DNA of 64,000 nt from an uncultured Lachnospiraceae bacterium. GTDB lineage: Bacteria; Bacillota; Clostridia; Lachnospirales; Lachnospiraceae. Below are positions 8,424-16,599 of the stretch, in pieces. The notes under the pieces were generated by a model. The model did not search any database and was not told where the DNA came from. It saw only the letters and a program-made list of their open reading frames with translations. The stretch spans positions 54,000-117,999 of the forward strand of contig CANRFZ010000010.1 of assembly GCA_947630025.1 (NCBI GenBank), written 5' to 3'. The translations under genes were made by a program, and so were the position numbers. Position 1 is the stretch's first letter. The number at the start of each line of letters is the position of its first letter.

Positions 8424-10463
8424 ATGGATCTGCAGAATACCTACACAGACATGGTTGAAATCGGCTCGGGCGGCGGCGGCACGATCTTCCGCGCCTACCA
8501 TGTGCGTATGCAGAAATATGTGGTCTTAAAAAAGATACACGACAGGCTGCAGGGCAACGTGGACATCCGGGCCGAGCTGGATATTTTAAAAAATCTGCGC
8601 CACTCTTTCCTGCCTACGGTGCTGGATTTTATCGAAGATACCAACGGTTCCATCTACACCGTTATGGACTATATCCCCGGAGAATCCTTTGAAAGTATGC
8701 TGCTAAGAGGCGTGCGGTTTCGTCAGGCGCAGGTGGTCAAATACGCGCGGCAGCTCGGCGAAGTGCTTTCGTATCTGCACAGTCGGAAACCCGCCGTCAT
8801 CCACGGCGATATCAAACCCGCCAACATCATGCTGACGCCGCAGGACGACATCTGCCTGATCGACTTTAACATCTCGCAGGTGCAGAACGGCAGCCACACT
8901 CCCAATCTCGGCTATTCCGCCGGATATGCCGCGCCGGAGCAAGTGGCCGTGGTGGAAAACTTTAAACGCCAACTGGCTGCAGGCATCAGCCTCAACGCCC
9001 TGTCCATGCCATCCGACATCCCGGATGAGCGGTCGGACATCTACAGCGTGGGCGCCACACTCTACGCCATGCTCTTTGGCGCGGCCCCCGGCTACGCGGG
9101 CGGCGGACAGACGCTATCCCCGGACAGTGTGGAACTGTCGGAGGGCTTGGTCTCTCTGATCAACCGGTGCCTCGAAGCCGATCCGGGCGACCGTTTCCGC
9201 AGCGCGGAAGCCTATCTGAAAGCCGTGGCCAATATCACCAAGGTGGACATCCGGTACAGGCGTCTCGTGTTCCGGCAGAACATTTCGCTGGTGATCTGCA
9301 TCGTAGGCATGGCGATCTGCATCATCGCCGCCGCCATCGGCCGCGAGCAGATGGGGCAGGAACAGGTGATGGCCTACAACGCTCTGGTGGAGCAGATGGA
9401 CGACGCGCGGACGGACGGCAGCGCCCCGGACGAGCTGGATGACCTTTTTGCGCAGGCGGTGGAAATGTTCCCCGAATACGCCGGCGCCTACTATCAGAAA
9501 GCATTGTTCCTCTACCAGTCGGGGCAGTATGAAGAAACCATCGATTTTATTTCGGACGAAGTCCTGACGAAGAACGACGCCTTCAGCGGCGCGGAGACCG
9601 GCGATATCTATTTCCTGCTGGCCAATGCCTATCTGGAAAGCGGCGATGCCGACACCGCCCTCACCTACTACCGCACGGCGGTAAAGTACAGTCCCGGCGA
9701 AAGCATCTATTACGCCGACTACGCGATCGCGCTGGCCCACTCCGGCGATCTGTCCAAAGCGGAAAAAATGCTGGAGAAGGCGGTCACGGTGGAAGGCGCG
9801 GACGACCGCGTCCTGCTGGCGCAGGGTGAGATCCACGGCATTCAGGGCGATACGGACGATGCCATATCCTGTTTTCAGGAATGTCTGGACATCACCGAGG
9901 ACGAATATATCCGCCTGCGGGCTTATATCATGTGGAGCAGGCTATATGACGATACGACGGACGCCGACCAGCTCTCCCGCCGGGCTTCCATTCTGGAGGA
10001 GGGAGAAAAAGACGTGGCCGACTCGTACCAGAGTTTTATTCTGGAAGAACTGGCGCAGGTCTATATCGACTGGGGCACCCTGACCGGCTCCGGCACGATC
10101 TATGAACAGGCCATCGACAAGCTGGACACCGTCGTCAGTCTGGGCTGGGACACCTACCTGACGCATAGCAACATCGGCATTCTGTATGAAAAGATGGGGC
10201 GCTACGACGACGCGCTGGCGGAATATACCGCGATGTTAAATGATTACGGCGAAGACTACCGCACCTACAAGCGGCTGGCTTTTCTGGAAGTCAACGTGCA
10301 GGCGGCCAAAGACAATCAGGACAGATCCTACGACCGGTTCTTAGAGTATTACGACAAGGCGCAGGAACTGTTTGAGGAGCGGAGCGGCAATACGGACGAC
10401 GACATGGAAATGCAGCTTCTGGAGCAGGTCTATGGGCAGCTCCGGGACGGCGCGTGGTTTTAA
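8424..10463 (+). CDS. Transmembrane Ser/Thr protein kinase with extracytoplasmic TPRs
   Basis: 679 aa from the ATG at 8424; an in-frame ATG at 8304 lies inside the upstream gene and is rejected. The kinase domain spans about 8-290: Gly-rich loop EIGSGGGGTIFRAY, lysine in VVLKKIH, catalytic loop VIHGDIKPANIM (HGD instead of HRD), metal loop LIDFNIS (DFN instead of DFG) and an APE-like AAPEQ. One transmembrane helix follows near 300 (ISLVICIVGMAICIIAAAIG). The outer part has several TPRs (for example AEYTAMLNDYGEDYRTYKRL). It probably senses envelope or peptide signals with the upstream membrane protein and phosphorylates cytoplasmic targets. Key acidic residues are present, so an active kinase is likely. 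Confidence 0.85.
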   Translation: MDLQNTYTDMVEIGSGGGGTIFRAYHVRMQKYVVLKKIHDRLQGNVDIRAELDILKNLRHSFLPTVLDFIEDTNGSIYTVMDYIPGESFESMLLRGVRFRQAQVVKYARQLGEVLSYLHSRKPAVIHGDIKPANIMLTPQDDICLIDFNISQVQNGSHTPNLGYSAGYAAPEQVAVVENFKRQLAAGISLNALSMPSDIPDERSDIYSVGATLYAMLFGAAPGYAGGGQTLSPDSVELSEGLVSLINRCLEADPGDRFRSAEAYLKAVANITKVDIRYRRLVFRQNISLVICIVGMAICIIAAAIGREQMGQEQVMAYNALVEQMDDARTDGSAPDELDDLFAQAVEMFPEYAGAYYQKALFLYQSGQYEETIDFISDEVLTKNDAFSGAETGDIYFLLANAYLESGDADTALTYYRTAVKYSPGESIYYADYAIALAHSGDLSKAEKMLEKAVTVEGADDRVLLAQGEIHGIQGDTDDAISCFQECLDITEDEYIRLRAYIMWSRLYDDTTDADQLSRRASILEEGEKDVADSYQSFILEELAQVYIDWGTLTGSGTIYEQAIDKLDTVVSLGWDTYLTHSNIGILYEKMGRYDDALAEYTAMLNDYGEDYRTYKRLAFLEVNVQAAKDNQDRSYDRFLEYYDKAQELFEERSGNTDDDMEMQLLEQVYGQLRDGAWF

Positions 10464-10504
10464 GGCCGCACGGGAAACGCACCGGAAAGGAAACGGAAAA
10501 GACA

Positions 10505-10636
10505 ATGACGGGAAGCATTCTTTTTTACGGCGGCATCGCCGGAGCGGTGCTATTGGCGGTATGGCTGCTGATCCTGCTGGCCACCGCCGGACGCAGACGC
10601 AGAAAAATGCTGGAAAAGCTGCAGAACGAAATCTAG
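10505..10636 (+). CDS. Small single-helix membrane peptide (43 aa)
   Basis: The ATG at 10505 is preceded by GGAAA-type ribosome-binding sequence. The product is one hydrophobic helix (ILFYGGIAGAVLLAVWLLIL) followed by a basic tail (GRRRRKMLEKL), so it is probably a membrane-anchored peptide with the positive tail inside. It begins 41 nt after the kinase stop on the same strand and may be a third member of that operon. No family is recognised. A non-coding origin is possible because evidence is limited to composition and spacing. Confidence 0.45.
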   Translation: MTGSILFYGGIAGAVLLAVWLLILLATAGRRRRKMLEKLQNEI

Positions 10637-10713
10637 GCAACGCAGGCATTCGCAGATTGGCGAAAGCGGCGGCTCGACGAGAGCGGCACCGGAGTAACGA
10701 GAGCGGCGGCGGC

Positions 10714-11430
10714 TCACTGTTGGCTGAAATGCAGGCTGCGCAGCCCCTCCACTTCGTCGCAGACCGGCTTCAGCCTGCAGGAAGAACAGTCCATCACCAG
10801 ATGGTTGTATATTTCATTCAGCGATTCTGTCACGCCGTCCATCAGACGGCTGATCCGCGCAAATTCTTCATAGGGAAAATCCGGCTCGGTGACAAAGAGA
10901 ATGCGGACGCCCAGCACCTCCGGGTGTCTGTGGTACTGCGCCGCAAAGAGACTGCCCACCCGGGCGAACGTAAGCCCTTCCCGCAGCGCCTCCCTGCCAA
11001 CCCGCACGACCTCCCTGTTCTGTGCGGCGGAGATCCGCATCATAAATCCCCTGGGACAGACATGATATCTGGTATATTCCAGCCGGCGCAGCGTTCTGTA
11101 AGTCTGCTGCCCGCCGGCCCACGCACTGTCGTCCACGCATAGCAGCGTCAGTCTGGCATAGGCACAGTCCTCCCTGATCTGCGGCAGATCCGGCCCGTAT
11201 ACCCACACCTCGTCCCCGATTCCCGCGTCCGAGGTAAAAGCCGCGCCGCTATAGGCCGGGCGCCCGCCGCCGCCCAGCTCGTAGGCCGTATCCTTTTGAA
11301 AGAGAATGCGCTGCTCCGCTTCCTGCTCCCAGCCGGGAGAATCGGCGTCAAGCCTGCCTCCCTTCCGCCTTTCGGCAAAGGGCGCAAGCAATTTTTCTGC
11401 CTGCGCCGTCAAATTATCATAGAGATTCAT
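10714..11430 (-). CDS. Stand-alone acetyl-CoA synthase-like domain protein (ACS beta/CdhC-related)
   Basis: 238 aa. Several blocks match, in order, the central-to-A-cluster part of acetyl-CoA synthase as I recall that family: YELGGGGRPAY (about 50-60), VYGPDLPQI (78-86), FMMRISAAQNREVVRVGREA (129-148) and LMDGVTESLNEIYNHLVMDC ending at C215. A cysteine cluster follows at C215, C218 and C224, where ACS carries its first [4Fe-4S] ligands. The later ACS part, with the remaining A-cluster ligands, is absent. It is the last gene of the operon with the CooC-like ATPase and dehydratase-like subunits. I infer an Fe-S or Ni-Fe protein, perhaps an electron or methyl carrier module; full ACS activity is not expected. 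No CO dehydrogenase gene is nearby. Confidence 0.65.
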   Translation of the reverse strand: MNLYDNLTAQAEKLLAPFAERRKGGRLDADSPGWEQEAEQRILFQKDTAYELGGGGRPAYSGAAFTSDAGIGDEVWVYGPDLPQIREDCAYARLTLLCVDDSAWAGGQQTYRTLRRLEYTRYHVCPRGFMMRISAAQNREVVRVGREALREGLTFARVGSLFAAQYHRHPEVLGVRILFVTEPDFPYEEFARISRLMDGVTESLNEIYNHLVMDCSSCRLKPVCDEVEGLRSLHFSQQ

Positions 11431-11512
11431 GTTCTTTCCTACTTCTGTTTCTTTCCTATTGTTGTTTCTTTCTGTTTCTTCTTTTTTTATATTTAGTCCT
11501 TACTTTCCTGTT

Positions 11513-11728
11513 CTACATTTCGTTCTTTTTTCTTGCGTTATCTGTCTTTTCTTTTTTCTTCTTATCCTCAGCCCTTTGGCGCTTCGCGTCTCCCCTGTCG
11601 TATATCCTGTTCATCAGGGGAATCATCGCCGCCGCCAGCTTCATATCCAGATTCAAAAAATAGACCAGAAGCGTCAGCACAAACAACGCCGCGGCTATCG
11701 CCAACAGAATCAACAATATTTTTACCAT
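11513..11728 (-). CDS. Small one-helix membrane protein (71 aa)
   Basis: The start is set at 11728 because GAGGAG lies 6 nt upstream of this ATG; an in-frame extension to 11794 has no support. The product has one long hydrophobic helix (VKILLILLAIAAALFVLTLL), an amphipathic segment and a very basic Lys/Asp-rich C-terminus. It lies between the activase and the ACS-like gene in the same operon, so it may anchor that complex at the membrane. No known family is recognised. Confidence 0.6.
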   Translation of the reverse strand: MVKILLILLAIAAALFVLTLLVYFLNLDMKLAAAMIPLMNRIYDRGDAKRQRAEDKKKKEKTDNARKKNEM

Positions 11729-11847
11729 GTCGTTCTCCTCATCCCGTCCGGTTCTGTACCACAGTCTGTCACGCACCTTCGCATCTGCGCGCATACGTCT
11801 GCGTCTGCATCCTGCCTAGCACGCATTTTACATCCTGCGCTGCGGCC

Positions 11848-12642
11848 CTATGCCTGCATCACTCTGCGTCTTGCGAACTCCGCTGCGCCCAGCGCGCCCA
11901 TGAGCTGCGGATCTACAGGCAGTTCCACGACTTTCAGCTTCAGCACTTTTTCGATGGCGTCCTTCAGGCCGTCGTTCTTGGCGCAGCCGCCCGTCAGCGC
12001 CACGTTTTCCACGGCGCCCGCTTTCTTGGCCATGACGAAACACCGCTTCGCCACGGACATCTCGATCCCGGCGGCAATCTCCTCCATGGGCTTGCCCTCG
12101 CCCACCAGCGAGATCACCTCGCTCTCCGCGAACACGGTACACTGCGCCGTAATCGGGATCACGTTCCTGGCCCGCAGGGACAGTTTGGAAAATTCGTCCA
12201 GCGGCATCTCGAACGCATTGGCCATCGTCTCGAAAAATCTGCCCGTTCCCGCCGCACACTTATCATTCATCGCAAAATCCAGCACCGTGCCGTCCGTGTC
12301 CACCGCGATTCCCTTCACATCCTGTCCGCCGATGTCGATAACCGCCCTGACATTGGGATCTGCCGCGTGGACGCCCATCGCATGGCAGCTGATCTCCGAT
12401 ATGTTTTCGTCCGCAAAGGGCACTTTGTTCCGTCCATAGCCCGTACCCACCAGATAGGCCAGCTGCTCCGCGCTCTCCAGTCCGTCGATCTGCGCTATGG
12501 CCTCATCCAGAGCGGCCTGTGCGCTGAGCACGGGATTGATGCGGCTCTTATTTGTCACACTTGCCGCGATCCGCCCTTCCTCATCCAGTATCACGCATTT
12601 TGTATAGGTACTTCCGGCATCGCAGCCACCAAAATATCGCAT
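11848..12642 (-). CDS. 2-hydroxyacyl-CoA dehydratase activator-type ATPase (HgdC/BcrA/BadF family)
   Basis: 264-aa ASKHA-fold ATPase, the usual length of HgdC-type activators. In this family a dimer holds one [4Fe-4S] cluster and drives ATP-dependent one-electron transfer to a partner. The N-terminal phosphate loop GGCDAGSTYTKCVILD and the second loop VIDIGGQDVKGI are present. The two cluster cysteines are seen in NDKCAAGTGRFFE (C129) and ITAQCTVFAESEVI (C168). Its probable partners are the two dehydratase-like subunits encoded just upstream in the operon. Sequence family is secure; the redox partner is inferred from position. Confidence 0.93.
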   Translation of the reverse strand: MRYFGGCDAGSTYTKCVILDEEGRIAASVTNKSRINPVLSAQAALDEAIAQIDGLESAEQLAYLVGTGYGRNKVPFADENISEISCHAMGVHAADPNVRAVIDIGGQDVKGIAVDTDGTVLDFAMNDKCAAGTGRFFETMANAFEMPLDEFSKLSLRARNVIPITAQCTVFAESEVISLVGEGKPMEEIAAGIEMSVAKRCFVMAKKAGAVENVALTGGCAKNDGLKDAIEKVLKLKVVELPVDPQLMGALGAAEFARRRVMQA

Positions 12643-12749
12643 TGTTTTCCTCTTTTCTATTTCTATTTTTCTGTCATTTCTGTTTTCCGCACTTGCCGCA
12701 GATTTGCATCACGTCTGTCCGGCGGTTTTTGCGCTTTTTCAGGTATTCA

Positions 12750-14288
12750 TCACCATGCGTTCTCGTCGTCGATGTCTTCCAGACTCGGATCTAACGGCTC
12801 CTCGCGCAGCACCGTGCGCATATAGCGGTTGACCTCTGTCCGCATATCCTTGCGGGACGCGCCTCTCGCATCCATCAGTCCATGGGTGGCCCACACCAGA
12901 TGGATGCCGTGGGCTCTCGCCTCCTCCTCAAACAGTCCGTGATAGCCCGACATCGACTTGCAGCCCATATGGGCGTACATGATGACCATATCCACGTGGA
13001 AGCTCTCGCAGAACCGCCACAGATCCGCCACGCCCACCTCATAGCCGCCGTTGGAGCGGCTGCGCATAATCATTTTTTCATAGAGATACGCCAGATCGTA
13101 CAGAGCCTTGTCCTTGTCCTCCGTATCCACCATCCGGGTGGAGCACAGTGTCAGCATATCCACGATCGGCACGATCCCCCAGCAGTTCTGCAGCCAGATG
13201 CCGAAGGCCGTGTAATAGGCGGACTGGACGCCCCACGTGATCGCCCGGTGGCGCACTTCCTTCGCCATCAGTTCTTTCCGGGCATACCCCTTCATCGCCA
13301 GCTTCGTCAGCTTGCGGTCGGTGGTCAGGAAATCCTCCACCCTGCCGCCCGCCGCCATATAGACCGCGTAACGGTACAGAGACAGACTGTTGCCCGTGAT
13401 CTGCGGATAAGGCGTCCGGGAGATATCGTACCACTCCAATAGCTGCTCCGTCTCCTGATTAAACCGTTTCATCGTCTCGAAGAAAGCGTTCCAGTCAAAC
13501 GTTTCCCCGGTCTGTTCCTCTATAAAATGAATCGCATTCAGAATCTCCTCCGCCGCATACTGCTGCACGCTGTCCTCGTCGTGCCGGATCGGAACGGCCA
13601 GTTGGAACGTGGGAATATCCATCCGCGACGCCATGATGCCGTTTCCCATCAGGCTGCCGTCACAGGTGGTGTTGCACTGCACGGCGCATTTACCGATCTT
13701 AGGGTAGTCGCCTTTCAGCGCCACGCCCAGCTCCGCCGCGGGCATCGGGCACACGTCGCCCGGAATGCCGTAAGTCTGCGCCGCGTCGATATAGTACAGT
13801 ACGCCGTCCTGCGCCATCATCGCACAGGTATAGACCGCCGGCACTTCCACGGACACCCATTTCAGATTCGGGAAACCGTTCATGATCTGGCTCATCATGT
13901 TCTCGTCGAACACGACCAGCTTTTCGTTCAGCGCCTTGTCGTTGCCCAGCTCCGGGTCCGCGCGGAACATGATGCCCATACTCTTGCACATATCCCGCAC
14001 GACCAGCTCCAGCGCGACTCTCGCCACACGTAACTGCGTGCCCCGCATCCCTTCCGTATGGCGGTCAAAAAAATCCGGAACGGCCAGATAATTGACCATC
14101 CAGCGGTAGCGGAAAAAGGCTTTCAGGTTGGCGGGATGCAGCATAAACCCAATCAGCGTTCCCCAGATACCGAGCCAGTGCACGTAGTCGTACCAAGTGT
14201 CCCGCAGGCCGCGCCACTCCCTGCGCCTTTTTGCTTTTTTGCCGTGATACAGTCTGCCCAGCGGCTCGCTTCCCATGGCTTTTCCCAT
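12750..14288 (-). CDS. 2-hydroxyacyl-CoA dehydratase-like subunit (HgdB/double-cubane family), larger subunit
   Basis: 512 aa. The middle and C-terminal parts have the D-component architecture of the 2-hydroxyglutaryl-CoA dehydratase/benzoyl-CoA reductase/double-cubane protein family. Candidate cluster cysteines are in IPGDVCPMPAAE (C180), GKCAVQCNTTCDG (C201, C205, C209) and AHMGCKSMSG in the last fifth. An N-terminal extension of about 120 residues (basic, with WLGIWGTLIGFMLHP) is unlike the short HgdB. It starts 2 nt after the stop of the smaller subunit, indicating tight coupling. It probably forms a heterodimer with that subunit and receives electrons from the activase. The substrate is unknown; no CoA ligase, CoA transferase or acyl-CoA dehydrogenase gene is nearby to suggest classic amino-acid fermentation. 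Confidence 0.8.
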   Translation of the reverse strand: MGKAMGSEPLGRLYHGKKAKRRREWRGLRDTWYDYVHWLGIWGTLIGFMLHPANLKAFFRYRWMVNYLAVPDFFDRHTEGMRGTQLRVARVALELVVRDMCKSMGIMFRADPELGNDKALNEKLVVFDENMMSQIMNGFPNLKWVSVEVPAVYTCAMMAQDGVLYYIDAAQTYGIPGDVCPMPAAELGVALKGDYPKIGKCAVQCNTTCDGSLMGNGIMASRMDIPTFQLAVPIRHDEDSVQQYAAEEILNAIHFIEEQTGETFDWNAFFETMKRFNQETEQLLEWYDISRTPYPQITGNSLSLYRYAVYMAAGGRVEDFLTTDRKLTKLAMKGYARKELMAKEVRHRAITWGVQSAYYTAFGIWLQNCWGIVPIVDMLTLCSTRMVDTEDKDKALYDLAYLYEKMIMRSRSNGGYEVGVADLWRFCESFHVDMVIMYAHMGCKSMSGYHGLFEEEARAHGIHLVWATHGLMDARGASRKDMRTEVNRYMRTVLREEPLDPSLEDIDDENAW

Positions 14289-14290
14289 AC

Positions 14291-15481
14291 TCAGTCCTTC
14301 CTCCCTGCAGGCTTCTTGATCCCGATGCTCTCCACGAAAGCCTGCACGCGGGTGCGGAGCTGCCCCGAACCACCCGTCACATATGGCCTGTCCACGGACA
14401 ACACCGGATAGCCGTACTGTGTCCGCATCACCTCCGCGGCGTGGGCCCGCTCATATCCCCAATAATCGCAGAATTTGATCTGCTGGTAGATGATGCCGTC
14501 CGCATGGTACTCCCGCACCAGATTGTCCACATATCTGTAACGCTCCTGAATCTTCTCCGTATTCATAAAACGCGGGCACTGCCCCTGTTCCATATAGTGG
14601 CGGCATATCCCGGTCAGCGCGTCCTCCCCGTCCCGCAGTGTGATGGGCGTCCGCTCCGGGTAAGAACCCAGACAGTAGCAGTCCGCCGCGACATAGGCGC
14701 CCGCCTCCTCCGTCAGACGGATCAGGTCGGGATCGTCAATCTCGGAGCCTGCCATGACCACTCTGGCGCGCCAAGGCGTCTTGGCGTCCGGCTCTCTCGT
14801 CTTTAACTCTGCCAGCGTCTCCTCCAGAATCGGCATCATATATTCTTTCGGGGTGACAAAAGTGGACAGACACAGTACCGCAAACTCGTAGCCCGTGATG
14901 CGGGGGCGTTCCTCCCGGCGGTACGCGCCGATCTCCATAATCAGGCCGTTCAGTCTGTTCTGCCGCTCCACCGACCGCCGCAGCGCCCCGTCTGATATAT
15001 CGACACCGAACTTCTCCGCCAGCGGCTCCAGCACATACTGCCGCATCTGGCGCACATAATGGCGCAGCGCCGTCTCGTCGGATTTCATCGGCACATCCGC
15101 ATAGGTGACGAAGAAGTGCTCCTGCCGGCACAGGCGCAGCTTGTCGATATTTTCCACGCAGCGGTTCATCTGCGCGCAGGCGTCCGGCGCGATGATACAG
15201 TCGAGGAAACCGTAGCCGCCCTCGATGGCGCGCTCCAATAACGCCCTCGCGCACTCGCACATGATACTCGTCATGTAGTAAGTGCCCATCTCCATCGAGC
15301 CCGTCCGCGGCGCCCTGAGCCGCACCGAAAAGCAGCCCTCCAGATTCAGCAGCGGTTCCGGAATCATCGCACAGACGCTGCCGATCACACGCTGCCCCTT
15401 ATCCTGCCAGACGCGCACCGCGTCGTTGTGGTTTTCCTGCAGCAGCTTTTCCAGTTCATAGATATGTACCAAGTCCTTCAA
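14291..15481 (-). CDS. 2-hydroxyacyl-CoA dehydratase-like subunit (HgdA/BcrC-like), smaller subunit
   Basis: 396 aa, the usual size of D-component subunits. Candidate Fe-S ligands occur at the positions typical of the family: GSVCAMIPEPLL (C37), IIAPDACAQMNR (C102) and QQIKFCDYWGYER near 345. The segment DGIIYQQIKFCDYWGYE closely resembles the conserved third-cysteine region of HgdA/HgdB proteins. It overlaps the CooC-like gene by 4 nt and is followed after 2 nt by the larger subunit. Inferred role: half of a heterodimeric Fe-S reductase or dehydratase energised by the HgdC-type activase. The acceptor is unknown. Confidence 0.85.
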   Translation of the reverse strand: MKDLVHIYELEKLLQENHNDAVRVWQDKGQRVIGSVCAMIPEPLLNLEGCFSVRLRAPRTGSMEMGTYYMTSIMCECARALLERAIEGGYGFLDCIIAPDACAQMNRCVENIDKLRLCRQEHFFVTYADVPMKSDETALRHYVRQMRQYVLEPLAEKFGVDISDGALRRSVERQNRLNGLIMEIGAYRREERPRITGYEFAVLCLSTFVTPKEYMMPILEETLAELKTREPDAKTPWRARVVMAGSEIDDPDLIRLTEEAGAYVAADCYCLGSYPERTPITLRDGEDALTGICRHYMEQGQCPRFMNTEKIQERYRYVDNLVREYHADGIIYQQIKFCDYWGYERAHAAEVMRTQYGYPVLSVDRPYVTGGSGQLRTRVQAFVESIGIKKPAGRKD

Positions 15482-16236
15482 GCCGTCTCCTCCAGACGCG
15501 CAAGCGCGCGCGCAACGCCCTGTACGATGGCCGCATCCTCCGGCAGATAGAAAACGTTCTGTCCCGCGATGTCAAAGGCGGCCAGCTCACTGTCCGTTCC
15601 GATGCAGGAGAGCACCGGGAGCCCTCCCAGATCCATCTGGTTTATGACACTCATGTCAGGTACGCGGTTTACGATCACGCCGGCCTTTTCATACATGACC
15701 AGCTCGTCCGCCACCTTTTTGATCGTCTGCACTACCTGTGTCCCTTTGCGGCTTGCGTCCGTCACCAGAATCAGGTGCGTCACCTTCTCCATCACGCGGC
15801 GGTTGATCTGTTCGATGCCCGCCTCGCCGTCTATCACGATATCGTCAAAATTGTCCGCCACCAGCGCGATCACTTCTTTCAGGTAAGAATTGATCTTACA
15901 GTAGCAGCCCGCGCTCTCCGGCCTGCCTACCGCGAGAAAGGAGAAGCCGTCCTGCTCCGTCATCGCGTCGAAAATATGGTAGCGGGATTCGCCCAGAAGC
16001 TCCACCGCGCTTTTCGCATCGCCGTCCTCCACGGCTGCGATCACCTTCTTGCGGATATCGTCGATGGTCATCGTCACCTCGATCCCCAGCGCCGTGGACA
16101 ACCCCACCGCCGGGTCCGCATCAATGGCCAGAATCTTTCTGTCCGGATGCCCGGCGGCCAGCAGTTTCACCATCACCGCCGCGATCGATGTCTTCCCCAC
16201 GCCGCCCTTGCCGGCGACCGCGTATATTCTCGCCAT
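15478..16236 (-). CDS. CooC-like metallocluster-maturation ATPase (SIMIBI family)
   Basis: 252 aa from MARIYAVAGKGG. An in-frame extension to 16341 (35 residues) is rejected because homologues start just before the P-loop. It has the deviant Walker A KGGVGKT (10-16) with signature lysine, LAIDADPAVGL (37-45), and a CxC motif in ESAGCYCKINSYL (C111, C113), which in CooC proteins binds Ni at the dimer interface. CooC ATPases insert Ni into CO dehydrogenase or acetyl-CoA synthase. Here the gene heads an operon with an ACS-like domain but no CO dehydrogenase. That points to a Ni- or Fe-S-dependent partner encoded in the same operon. Confidence 0.85.
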   Translation of the reverse strand: MARIYAVAGKGGVGKTSIAAVMVKLLAAGHPDRKILAIDADPAVGLSTALGIEVTMTIDDIRKKVIAAVEDGDAKSAVELLGESRYHIFDAMTEQDGFSFLAVGRPESAGCYCKINSYLKEVIALVADNFDDIVIDGEAGIEQINRRVMEKVTHLILVTDASRKGTQVVQTIKKVADELVMYEKAGVIVNRVPDMSVINQMDLGGLPVLSCIGTDSELAAFDIAGQNVFYLPEDAAIVQGVARALARLEETA

Positions 16237-16599
16237 AACCTTTTGCCCTTTCTGTATGGAAACCAGCGTCCCGCGAATCCAAGATTCCCAGAGATACGCG
16301 GTATCTCCGGCCGCAGCGCCGCACGGCCTTGTTGCTTTCACGCAATCATTTTAACTTATCCATGGCGAAAAGTAAAGCAGAGACGGCGCGGACGGTACAG
16401 GCAAGACGGCGCAGACAGTACAGGCAAAGGAGTTTTTCACTTAAAAAGTGCTATGAGTTTGTGCTTTAGCTGGCTATTGTGCAAAATAGATGCAGATATT
16501 CTTGTAAGGATATGAATATACTTCTGCTTGGTGTTGACATCTCCTCCTGTTTCACCTAAAATAAAATTATACTTTAGATTAGTCGAAATGAGGCAGAAA
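16237..16599. other. Divergent intergenic region between the CooC-like operon and the DUF4143 ATPase
   Basis: About 360 bp that should hold both outward promoters. The part near 16490-16590 is AT-rich. A 23-bp direct repeat lies at 16381-16426. No convincing coding sequence was found. Confidence 0.5.
16381..16426. repeat. 23-bp tandem duplication, two units
   Basis: Units at 16381-16403 and 16404-16426 both begin AGACGGCGC and end GTACAGGCA, with 2 mismatches between them. The repeat lies upstream of the CooC-like operon. Confidence 0.85.

Noticed and set aside
10714..16236. Wood-Ljungdahl CODH/ACS operon
   Set aside because: No CO dehydrogenase, corrinoid protein or methyltransferase gene; only a partial ACS-like domain.
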